DNA from: Bacillota bacterium
GTDB lineage: Bacteria; Bacillota_I; Bacilli_A; RFN20; CAG-826
Length of the DNA stretch: 23,796 bases
Direction: 5' to 3'
Assembly (NCBI GenBank): GCA_030831415.1
Contig: JAURLC010000078.1
Location: forward strand, 1-23,796
Every line of letters starts with the position of its first letter. The first letter of the stretch is position 1. This document shows positions 1 to 6,189 of the stretch, in pieces. The notes under the pieces were generated by a model. The model was given only the letters and a program-made list of their open reading frames with translations, did no database searches and had not been told where the DNA came from. The position numbers and the translations under genes were made by a program.

Positions 1-122
1 AAAAGTTGATCCATCATTAACAAAACCATGACATGGTTTTCATGAAAACCCATCGTTTTATAATGTTCTAATAACAAAGAACGAAAATCTACTGCTTCAA
101 ATAAAGGATCCATGGCCGTCAT
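1..122 (-). CDS. DnaD-like replication initiation protein, N-terminal fragment (runs off the left edge)
   Basis: About 40 residues are visible, read from an ATG at 122; the gene continues beyond position 1. The peptide starts MTAMDPLFEAVDF and goes on with a helical stretch (LLLEHYKTMGF, then a run rich in Leu and Met). This resembles the N-terminal winged-helix domain of DnaD/DnaB primosome proteins, which load the replicative helicase in Firmicutes. The ATG overlaps the cca stop as ATGA, so translation is probably coupled. An AGGAG motif at about 132-137 lies at the right distance for the ATG at 122 and is too far from a second ATG at 113, so 122 is preferred. Bacillus also has dnaD in the same general region as cca, which supports the call. 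The fragment is short, so another helical DNA-binding protein is possible. Confidence 0.55.
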   Translation of the reverse strand, partial: MTAMDPLFEAVDFRSLLLEHYKTMGFHENHVMVLLMMDQL

Positions 123-796
123 GATAACATGTCTCCTAGTTTCATGAGACCAAAACTATATAACTCTTCTCGCCCTAATGAACGATCGATAAACGGTATT
201 TTTTTAACTTCCTGAATCACTTTTTGTTCATTTAATCGTTGTAAAAATCCAAGATTATCCTTCATCGCTTGCAGTAAAGAAGGTTCATAAGCAAAACCAA
301 GCATCACTTTAAATCGAATGGCACGAATGATTCGAAGCGGATCTTCTTGTAAACGTTGATTCGGTTCCCCAATCATACGAATCACCTTATCATGTAAATC
401 CTTCAATCCTTCAACAAAATCATCCACATGAAATTGTTTATCGACATATAACGCATTAATCGTGAAATCACGACGTGTAACATCTTGTTTTGGATCTTTA
501 ATAAACGTAAGTTGACCTGGATGTCGTGCATCCTCGTAATGGCCTTCCGTCCTTAATGTTGTAATATCAAACTTTGAATCTAAGTGATAAAGCGAAAGAT
601 GACCATAATGGGCGAAACGATCATTTGCATCATACAAAAACGTTAACATTTGACTAGGTAAGGCATCGGTAGCACAATCAAATTCTTGAAAATTTCGATT
701 TAATAAGTAATCCCTGGCTGTCCCACCTGTTAACCATAAACGGAAACCTTGTTTTTCAAACTCATTTGCTAACGACAAAAATGGATCAAGCTTCAT
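119..796 (-). CDS. cca: Short CCA tRNA nucleotidyltransferase / poly(A) polymerase family protein
   Basis: This is a class II nucleotidyltransferase of 225 residues that would add or repair the CCA end of tRNAs in the cytoplasm. Visible motifs are GGTARD (24-29), the metal-site region EFDCATD (38-44), RRDFTINA (108-115) and the nucleotide-selecting EDPLR (151-155), in the usual order of class II CCA enzymes. Two things are odd. The usual first aspartate of the DxD metal pair is Glu38 (ExD). The protein also stops shortly after the neck helices, whereas Bacillus-type enzymes have about 400 residues including body and tail domains. I chose the ATG at 796. An upstream in-frame ATG at 850 would place a hydrophobic leader across the hup terminator and this gene's own promoter. 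The gene has no Shine-Dalgarno. Its last bases overlap the dnaD-like start. Confidence 0.8.
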   Translation of the reverse strand: MKLDPFLSLANEFEKQGFRLWLTGGTARDYLLNRNFQEFDCATDALPSQMLTFLYDANDRFAHYGHLSLYHLDSKFDITTLRTEGHYEDARHPGQLTFIKDPKQDVTRRDFTINALYVDKQFHVDDFVEGLKDLHDKVIRMIGEPNQRLQEDPLRIIRAIRFKVMLGFAYEPSLLQAMKDNLGFLQRLNEQKVIQEVKKIPFIDRSLGREELYSFGLMKLGDMLS

Positions 797-802
797 GAAA
801 TG

Positions 803-831
803 ATTATAAAGAATAACTAAGTAGATGCCAA
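803..831 (-). promoter_or_regulatory. Sigma-70 type promoter of cca, predicting a leaderless mRNA
   Basis: On the minus strand, TTGGCA (826-831) is followed by a 17-base spacer and a perfect TATAAT (803-808). Seven bases past the -10 box is position 796, the A of the cca ATG, so transcription should begin at the start codon. No Shine-Dalgarno is present. The promoter sits immediately downstream of the hup terminator. Confidence 0.7.
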
Positions 832-835
832 GAAA

Positions 836-861
836 AAAAGGATACTTCACAGTATCCTTTT
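836..861 (-). terminator. Rho-independent terminator of hup
   Basis: A perfect 10-bp stem (836-845 with 852-861) closes a 6-base loop. Read on the minus strand it is followed by a run of T, and it lies 20 bases past the hup stop. It separates hup from the cca promoter. Confidence 0.85.
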
Positions 862-881
862 ATTTCAGCTAATAGAAGTTA

Positions 882-1154
882 TTAACGAACTTCTTCTTTT
901 AAGTTTTTCGACGCTTTGAATCCAACGACTTTGGTCGCTTTGATTTGGATTTTTTGTGTCGTACCAGGTTTGACACCCATACGAGCTTTGCGTTGACGGA
1001 CAGAGAAGGCACCGAAACCAGCTAATTTAACTGGGTTTCCTTTGGCTAAGCTTCCTTTGATTGCACCAAGGACAGCTTCAAGACCTGCTTCGGCATCTTT
1101 CTTGGAAACTTTGGCAGCTTTGGCAAGAACTTCAACAAGATCTACTTTGTTCAT
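882..1154 (-). CDS. hup: HU-family DNA-binding protein
   Basis: This 90-residue nucleoid protein binds and bends DNA as a homodimer. It starts MNKVDLVEVLAKAAKVSKKDAE, the typical HU helical N-terminus. The central GFGAFSVRQRKAR is the conserved beta-strand segment leading into the DNA-binding arm, and it is followed by NPVK/GVKP-type arm residues and the C-terminal KxxKNLKEEVR helix. The length matches the family. A strong AGGAGG sits 8 bases before the ATG at 1154. The gene lies downstream of gpsA, as hbs does in Bacillus, but has its own 113-base upstream region and its own terminator, so it is probably a separate unit. HU is much more likely than IHF in this taxonomic setting. Confidence 0.97.
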   Translation of the reverse strand: MNKVDLVEVLAKAAKVSKKDAEAGLEAVLGAIKGSLAKGNPVKLAGFGAFSVRQRKARMGVKPGTTQKIQIKATKVVGFKASKNLKEEVR

Positions 1155-1183
1155 GTTATTTCCTCCTAGATCTTTATGTGCTT

Positions 1184-1212
1184 AAAGTAGCACGGTATCG
1201 TGTATTTTACAA
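1184..1212 (-). promoter_or_regulatory. Tentative hup promoter with a small inverted repeat in its spacer
   Basis: TTGTAA (1207-1212) and TACTTT (1184-1189) are 17 bases apart on the minus strand and would give a leader of about 23 bases containing the AGGAGG. The -10 match is weak; TAAAAT at 1204-1209 is an alternative. CACG-4-CGTG (1191-1202) lies inside the spacer. Confidence 0.3.
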
Positions 1213-1267
1213 TACTTTATTCGTTTTTTATGGATAAATTTATATAAAGTTATTATAAAAGTTAAAT

Positions 1268-2266
1268 TTATTCGACTTTAAGGGGTCTATTCATCAAATA
1301 CTTAACCATGTCGGATGGTTTTTTCTGATCATACAACACCGCATAGACAGCTTCAATAATTGGCAAATGCAATTTATGTTTGATGGCAAGATCACGCGCT
1401 ACTTTTGCAAAAGGAATGCCTTCAATGGTGCGGGTATTCTTTTCTAAAAAAGGTTGAGCAGAATCATCTTGACCGATTATGATGCCTGCTTGATAGTTTC
1501 GTGAATGTGGAGAATAGGAGGTGACAATCATATCGCCTAATCCGGTTAACCCTGTATGAGTTTTGAGTTTTCCACCCAACGCTTTTCCAAACCTCATGAG
1601 CTCAGTTAATCCTCGAGTAACGAGTGCTGCACGCGCGTTATCTCCTAATCCTAAACCAGTAATGACTCCCGAAGCAATGGCAATGACGTTTTTCATTGCT
1701 GCACCAACTTCTGCTCCAATTTCATCCTTTTGAACATATACACGAAAAACTGAATTCGCAAATAAATTCGCAACTTCTTGAGCATGTCCCACACGTTGAC
1801 TGGTCGAAGAAATTAAGGTTAGTTTTCGTTGAATCACTTCCTCCGCATGAGAAGGACCGAGTAAAGACACAATGCCTTTTAAATATTTTCTTGGAATTAA
1901 ATGACGGATTACTTCAGAAAAACGTTGTTTGGTTGTTCCATCGAATCCTTTGGTCGTATTGATTACATAAACTTTACGATGAATAAGTGGCGTAAGGTTT
2001 GTTAAAAGATCACGAAAAGCATGCGAAGGAACGGCCATAATTAAGTAATCAGAAAAATCCATACCTTCGTTTAAAGACAACGTTGCTTTGACAAGTGGTG
2101 ATAGGATGACATCCTTTGAAAAGTACGTGGAATTTGTATGAAATTGATTTAATTCTTCGATTTGTTTGGCGTCCTTACCAACGAGCAAAACGTGATGTTG
2201 ATTGTCACTTAACACACGTGCAAGCGCCATCGCCCATGTCCCTGTACCAAAGATTGTTACGTTCAT
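1268..2266 (-). CDS. gpsA: Glycerol-3-phosphate dehydrogenase [NAD(P)+]
   Basis: This enzyme reduces dihydroxyacetone phosphate to sn-glycerol-3-phosphate, the backbone for membrane lipids. At 332 residues it has the normal length. The N-terminal Rossmann segment is IFGTGTWAMALA. It is followed by NTTKGFD, GPSHAEEV, GAAMKNVIAIASG (which holds the catalytic lysine region), GLGDNARAALVTRG and TGLGDMIVT, all hallmark GpsA blocks. The usual GxGxWG appears as GTGTWA, with alanine at the third position. The ATG at 2266 overlaps the der stop by four bases (ATGA), and AAGGA precedes it, so it is the distal gene of a cmk-der-gpsA operon, an order also known from Bacillus. Confidence 0.97.
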   Translation of the reverse strand: MNVTIFGTGTWAMALARVLSDNQHHVLLVGKDAKQIEELNQFHTNSTYFSKDVILSPLVKATLSLNEGMDFSDYLIMAVPSHAFRDLLTNLTPLIHRKVYVINTTKGFDGTTKQRFSEVIRHLIPRKYLKGIVSLLGPSHAEEVIQRKLTLISSTSQRVGHAQEVANLFANSVFRVYVQKDEIGAEVGAAMKNVIAIASGVITGLGLGDNARAALVTRGLTELMRFGKALGGKLKTHTGLTGLGDMIVTSYSPHSRNYQAGIIIGQDDSAQPFLEKNTRTIEGIPFAKVARDLAIKHKLHLPIIEAVYAVLYDQKKPSDMVKYLMNRPLKVE

Positions 2267-3567
2267 GTTTTCATCCTTAAAATGATTTTAATGGGAGTTC
2301 CTTCAAAGTCAAAGGTTTCTCGAATTCGGTTTTCCAAGTATCGTTGATAACTAAAATGCATAAAATTTGGATTATTCACAAATAAAACAAAGGTTGGAGG
2401 TTTGATACTGACTTGCTCACCATAGTAAATCCGTAGTCTTCCCCCATTAAAATCCGGTGTTTGATTCATTAGTTGAGCATCCACGAGCAAGTCATTGAAC
2501 GGTGAAGTTTGAATTCGAAAAGAAAAATGAGAATATGTTTTTAAAATGGTTTCAAGCAATGGCCGAATATCAGGTTGATGAATGGCGGATAAAACAAGAA
2601 AAGTTGCAAACTCTAAAAATGGCGAAATGGTTTTTAAATCCTTAATCGTTTTTTGAATATCTCGTTCGCCTTTTTTTCGTAAATCCCATTTGTTGATGAC
2701 CACAAGTAATGCACGATTGGCTTGATAAGCGTACCCTGCAACATGTTTATCTTGTTCGGTCATTCCAATCGATGCATCCAAAACAACAACCGCAACATCA
2801 CAACGATCAATCGCCTTAAGTGAACGCAGCGCGGCATATTTATCTACTGCTTCAAATATAGAACCCCGCTTTTTTAATCCCGCAGTATCAATGATGGTGA
2901 ACAAGTGTTCACCCCACTTAAATGGTGTATCAATCGCATCACGAGTCGTACCTTCAATAGAGGAAACAATCACGCGTTCTTCGTTTAAAATTGCATTTAC
3001 TAAACTTGACTTGCCCACATTAGGACGCCCAATCATCGCAACATGAATCGTTGAATCATCATGATGATCATCCGTTTTTTCTGGAAAAGCATGAATCACT
3101 TCATCCAACAAGTTACCTAACCCGATCGAATGAATCGATGAAACAGGAAAGGGATCGCCTAATCCTAATTGATAAAAATCATTCACATCATAAAGCAATT
3201 GACCATCATCGATTTTATTGACAACGAGCAAAATTGGTTTTTTAGAGCGATACAATTTATTCGCAATAAAGCGATCATCATTGGTTACGCCTCTACGACC
3301 ATCAACGACATATAAAATGACGTCTGCTTGTTCGATAGCAATTTCCGCTTGAAACCGGATTTGTTCTTGAAATGGGCGATCTGTTATCTCAATCCCACCC
3401 GTATCAATGAGTTGAAATGTTTTCGTCAACCACTCTGCACGTCCATAAATTCGGTCTCGAGTAAGGCCAGGTAAATCATCCGTAATGGCGATACGTTTTC
3501 CGATGATACGATTAAAAAGAGAGGATTTTCCGACATTAGGGGAGCCAACGATGGCAACAACGGGCAT
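2263..3567 (-). CDS. der: Ribosome biogenesis GTPase Der (EngA)
   Basis: This essential GTPase has two tandem G domains and acts in assembly of the 50S ribosomal subunit. In its 434 residues, the first G domain shows GSPNVGKSS (8-16), DTGG and NKID. The second, from about residue 180, shows GRPNVGKSS, DTAG and NKWD. The C-terminal KH-like domain (about 355-434) ends near FEGTPIKIILR. The length is typical of Der. The ATG at 3567 follows the cmk stop by 4 bases, and an AGGGG motif made from the end of cmk serves as ribosome-binding site. Its stop overlaps gpsA. Confidence 0.98.
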   Translation of the reverse strand: MPVVAIVGSPNVGKSSLFNRIIGKRIAITDDLPGLTRDRIYGRAEWLTKTFQLIDTGGIEITDRPFQEQIRFQAEIAIEQADVILYVVDGRRGVTNDDRFIANKLYRSKKPILLVVNKIDDGQLLYDVNDFYQLGLGDPFPVSSIHSIGLGNLLDEVIHAFPEKTDDHHDDSTIHVAMIGRPNVGKSSLVNAILNEERVIVSSIEGTTRDAIDTPFKWGEHLFTIIDTAGLKKRGSIFEAVDKYAALRSLKAIDRCDVAVVVLDASIGMTEQDKHVAGYAYQANRALLVVINKWDLRKKGERDIQKTIKDLKTISPFLEFATFLVLSAIHQPDIRPLLETILKTYSHFSFRIQTSPFNDLLVDAQLMNQTPDFNGGRLRIYYGEQVSIKPPTFVLFVNNPNFMHFSYQRYLENRIRETFDFEGTPIKIILRMKT

Positions 3568-3571
3568 AATG

Positions 3572-4240
3572 CTATACCCCTACAATTCGTTTCTTTTCAA
3601 CGATTTCCAATATACGATGTACGACTTCATCCACTTTCATAAAGGATGTATCAATTAAGACAGAATCCGGAGCAGGTTTCAGTGGTGCAAATTCACGATG
3701 CGAGTCAATATAGTCTCTTTTTCTCAATTCTTCTTCCACACTTTCAAGACTTGTTTGAATGCCTTTTTCCAAATTTTCCTCGTATCGACGAACAGCCCGT
3801 GTTTCTACAGAAGCGATTTGATAAATTTTCACATTCGCTTGTGGTAAAACAAATGTCCCAATATCACGACCATCCATAACGACTGAGTGTTTTTCCGCCA
3901 TCTTTCGTTGCAATTCTACCAGGGCTAGACGAATGGCTTTATAAGATGCAATGTAGGAGACTTGTGAAGAAACATGGGGTTCCCTTATTTCATTAGAAAC
4001 GTCTTGATCGTTTAAAAATATTTCTCCCGTTGGCTTTAGTTCAATATGAACATCCGGTATACATGCTTCAGATTCAGCTTGGTTTTCAGGATTGATGCCT
4101 TGATTAATCACGTAGAGTGTAAACGCTCGATACATAGCCCCAGTATCGATGTACGTAATATTTAACTGTTTAGCGACTCGTTTTGCAACGGTCGATTTCC
4201 CTGCAGCGGCAGGTCCATCAATTGCGATGATTAATTTCAT
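3572..4240 (-). CDS. cmk: Cytidylate kinase
   Basis: Cmk phosphorylates CMP and dCMP to their diphosphates using ATP. The 222-residue protein has the P-loop IDGPAAAGKST at the N-terminus, then YIDTGAMYRA, and DGRDIGTFVLPQA in the centre, followed by RAVRRYEE and the RDxxDS(H/R)xxAPL segment of the LID and CMP-binding regions. Length and motif order match the family. The ATG at 4240 overlaps the stop of the small upstream membrane-protein gene by four bases. In Bacillus, cmk also lies upstream of der, so the order is conserved, although rpsA-like and intervening genes are missing here. Confidence 0.97.
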   Translation of the reverse strand: MKLIIAIDGPAAAGKSTVAKRVAKQLNITYIDTGAMYRAFTLYVINQGINPENQAESEACIPDVHIELKPTGEIFLNDQDVSNEIREPHVSSQVSYIASYKAIRLALVELQRKMAEKHSVVMDGRDIGTFVLPQANVKIYQIASVETRAVRRYEENLEKGIQTSLESVEEELRKRDYIDSHREFAPLKPAPDSVLIDTSFMKVDEVVHRILEIVEKKRIVGV

Positions 4241-4455
4241 ACTACAGTCCTACCAAAGAAAAACAATCCGATCACAATCACGCCTAAAATCGCAAGTAAA
4301 CTCCACAATATAACTTTTAATATAACGTCATGTTGATAAAAAAAATGTTCGATAGTATGCATAGGGCCAGACCAAATGGAGGGGGGATTCGAAGACCGCA
4401 TTTTTTGAATGTGCGCTCGATATGATGCAAAACGTTGAACCCTTGTTTGTTTCAT
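4237..4455 (-). CDS. Small single-pass membrane protein of unknown function
   Basis: I do not recognise this 72-residue protein. Residues 1-40 are hydrophilic and basic (MKQTRVQRFASYRAHIQKMR), followed by a Pro/Ser/Trp-containing linker. One hydrophobic segment lies at about 45-67 (VILKVILWSLLAILGVIVIGLFFF), ending with GRTVV. By the positive-inside rule the N-terminus should be cytoplasmic. It is the first gene of the cmk-der-gpsA operon and shares an ATGA overlap with cmk, which argues that it is really translated. An AAAGG motif precedes the ATG, but the predicted transcription start falls inside it. Small membrane proteins near cmk are common in Firmicutes, though I cannot name a family. 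Confidence 0.7.
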   Translation of the reverse strand: MKQTRVQRFASYRAHIQKMRSSNPPSIWSGPMHTIEHFFYQHDVILKVILWSLLAILGVIVIGLFFFGRTVV

Positions 4456-4470
4456 AAATAAACCTTTACT

Positions 4471-4479
4471 ATTGTATCA
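4471..4479 (-). promoter_or_regulatory. Extended -10 promoter of the small-membrane-protein/cmk/der/gpsA operon
   Basis: On the minus strand TGATACAAT forms a TGn-extended -10 box. No good -35 is seen. The predicted start near 4464 leaves a leader of about 9 bases, which would cut into the AAAGG motif. Confidence 0.5.
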
Positions 4480-4541
4480 ATTTTTCCTCGAATTAATACT
4501 AAAAAGAATGAGAAAAAAACACCTAAGGATGAACATTTCTT

Positions 4542-4550
4542 TGTTATAAT
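4542..4550 (+). promoter_or_regulatory. Extended -10 promoter of the ferredoxin gene, predicting a leaderless mRNA
   Basis: TGTTATAAT is a perfect TGn-extended -10 box. Seven bases past its last T is 4557, the A of the ferredoxin ATG. There is no Shine-Dalgarno between box and start codon. No convincing -35 is seen, which is usual for extended -10 promoters. Confidence 0.65.
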
Positions 4551-4556
4551 TAGTTT

Positions 4557-4754
4557 ATGGAAAAGAAAAAACCATGTGTTGTTAAAGACCTTTGTATTGC
4601 ATGCGGACTATGCAACGCCATGGTACCAACTGTTTTTGATTGGGATGATGATGGAAAAATGAAAGCCATTGTCGATGAAGTTCCCGAAGGACTTGAACAA
4701 GATGTCGACGATGCCAAAATTAGTTGTCCAACCGAAGCGATTACGGTTGACTAA
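4557..4754 (+). CDS. fer: Single-cluster [4Fe-4S] ferredoxin
   Basis: This 65-residue cytoplasmic electron carrier has CIACGLC (Cys13, Cys16, Cys19) and a distant CPTEAI (Cys57-Pro), the four ligands of one [4Fe-4S] cluster. The acidic middle (WDDDGK, DVDD) is typical of the Bacillus Fer type and suits docking to redox partners. An extra Cys7 lies outside the motif. It is slightly shorter than the roughly 80-residue Bacillus protein and lacks the C-terminal tail. The gene is monocistronic, transcribed from an extended -10 box, and its last 14 bases overlap the end of the convergent ECF gene. In Bacillus fer also neighbours ribU (fmnP), which supports both assignments. Confidence 0.93.
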   Translation: MEKKKPCVVKDLCIACGLCNAMVPTVFDWDDDGKMKAIVDEVPEGLEQDVDDAKISCPTEAITVD

Positions 4755-5355
4755 CATTCAATTTTTTAATAAATAAGTGAACCCGTTTATATATTATGAG
4801 TGTCGTTGCGATGATCAGCGTATTTTTTAACATATTAAAGGGTAAGTAAACAAACCACACCAACGACCAATAAGGGTCAACAACGTAAGGGTTGGTCTGT
4901 TGAATAAACCCAACAAAATTTTCAGCGCTACCAAAGTATAAATCTAAATATATATCCGTAACCCAATAAACATTAAGAAAACTTGTCGCAAGGAGTTGAA
5001 AGAAAAATCCAACAATAAATCCATACAGTGCGCCAACTTTTGTACGATTCGATTGGTAGATTAATGTAGCGGGTAAAATAAATGCAGCACTGTAAATTAA
5101 ATCAGCAGTCTCACCAATTAAGCTTGTTGTAGAAAAAGGGATGGCAATAGCAAAACGAAAAAGTAGTGCAGATATGCTAGCAAAAGGTCCATAAATAAAT
5201 CCAACTAAAAAAACAGGGATTTCAGAAAGATTAATTTCTAAAAAACTTGGAAAGAAAACAAAACCAGGTATTCTCACAAGATACAATAAATATGTAATCC
5301 CGGAAAACAAACCAATTAAGGACATTTTCCTCAACGTACGTTGATGTAGTTTCAT
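4741..5355 (-). CDS. ribU: ECF transporter S component, RibU-like (probable riboflavin uptake)
   Basis: This 204-residue integral membrane protein has about six hydrophobic segments and would bind a vitamin substrate, working with a shared ECF energizing module encoded elsewhere. Signature parts are EINLSEIPVFLVGFIYGP after the first helix, the IGETADLIYSAAFILPATLIY block, and a C-terminal LPFNMLKNTLI. These resemble RibU, where the equivalents are DFSDIPAL, GE.ANF and PFNLLKG. Adjacency to a ferredoxin, as in Bacillus fer/fmnP, favours riboflavin, but another ECF substrate cannot be excluded. The gene starts 3 bases after the parB stop with only a weak GGAAA site. No FMN riboswitch or other leader fits in that gap, so it is probably read from the parAB transcript. 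Confidence 0.7.
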   Translation of the reverse strand: MKLHQRTLRKMSLIGLFSGITYLLYLVRIPGFVFFPSFLEINLSEIPVFLVGFIYGPFASISALLFRFAIAIPFSTTSLIGETADLIYSAAFILPATLIYQSNRTKVGALYGFIVGFFFQLLATSFLNVYWVTDIYLDLYFGSAENFVGFIQQTNPYVVDPYWSLVWFVYLPFNMLKNTLIIATTLIIYKRVHLFIKKLNVSQP

Positions 5356-5358
5356 ATA

Positions 5359-6189
5359 TTATTTTCCACTAATTTTGCGTACAAAATCAACTAATTCTTC
5401 TGAGGAATCAAAGGAGAATCGTATACTTTTTTTCGTAGTTGTGATGACAGACTGATATTGCTTTTCAAGTTGATGTTCGTCTAAAAGACTTACCACTTGT
5501 GGTTTATGCGTTTTGACTAATTGTTCAAATTCACGGACCGATAATTTTTCTTGAATGAGTTTCATGACCAAAGAATCAATTACATCATGATCGAGGCTTA
5601 CAAGAATTTTGGCATGACCGTATGTAATGGTTTGAGCATTAATGAGCTTCCGAGTAAAGATCGGTAACTTGAGCAAGCGTAATATATTGGAAACTTGCGA
5701 ACGAGAATAATGCATGATTTTTGCCAATTCCACTTGACGATATTGAAAATCATCAATTAACACTTGGCAAACTAGCGCAATTGCAATTGTGTTTTGTACT
5801 GCTTCTTCTCGTAGGGACGCTAAAAGAACTAACAACATTTCTTCTTCGTTCATTCGCGTAACAACGACCGGTACTTTTTTAAACTTTAATACTTTAGACG
5901 CGTACCAAACTTTCCGACCTAAAATTATTTGATATTGTCCGTTAAATTCACGTAATACAAGAGGGGAAACAATCCCTCGATGACTAAGTTGTTCTAAGAT
6001 ATCTCGTAATTGATCATTGCGAATCGTGACCTCTTTTAATACAGGAATATCTTGAATCAAATTCGGTTCGATTTCGTATTTTTGTAATGCTTTAAATTGT
6101 TGTTCAAGTTTGCTAACAACATCACGGGAACTATACTTTTCGATTAAGGTAGACAATCGTTCTTTCATTAACTTTTTACGCGTTGCCAT
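5359..6189 (-). CDS. parB: ParB/Spo0J/Noc-family protein with degenerate CTP-binding motifs
   Basis: This 276-residue partition-type DNA-binding protein is encoded just after parA. The N-terminal ParB domain (about 45-130) is recognisable by VTIRNDQLRDILEQL and GIVSPLVLREF. The helix-turn-helix at about 150-176 (YRQVELAKIMHYSRSQVSNI, then LRLLKLP) is well kept. The box II GERR signature is replaced by GRKVWY (91-96), the ENxQR motif by ASLREE (124-129), and box I lacks the QPR arginine patch. These are the residues ParB uses to bind and hydrolyse CTP. The start is the ATG at 6189, with AAGGAGG at 6199-6205. Longer upstream reading frame would lie inside parA. It overlaps parA by 14 bases. It could be a Noc-like or repurposed ParB. 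Confidence 0.8.
   Translation of the reverse strand: MATRKKLMKERLSTLIEKYSSRDVVSKLEQQFKALQKYEIEPNLIQDIPVLKEVTIRNDQLRDILEQLSHRGIVSPLVLREFNGQYQIILGRKVWYASKVLKFKKVPVVVTRMNEEEMLLVLLASLREEAVQNTIAIALVCQVLIDDFQYRQVELAKIMHYSRSQVSNILRLLKLPIFTRKLINAQTITYGHAKILVSLDHDVIDSLVMKLIQEKLSVREFEQLVKTHKPQVVSLLDEHQLEKQYQSVITTTKKSIRFSFDSSEELVDFVRKISGK

Noticed and set aside
797..850. Longer cca start at 850 giving a hydrophobic N-terminal extension
   Set aside because: The extension is encoded by the hup terminator and the cca promoter; family alignment begins at the ATG at 796.
1235..1270. AT-rich imperfect inverted repeat after gpsA as a terminator
   Set aside because: The stem is all A/T with poor pairing and no T-run in the right place; I cannot support a terminator.
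1696..1962. Antisense open frames within gpsA, cmk, mnmG, sufC, suf/lipoprotein and exporter genes
   Set aside because: They are shadows of well-recognised genes with no family features or ribosome-binding sites.
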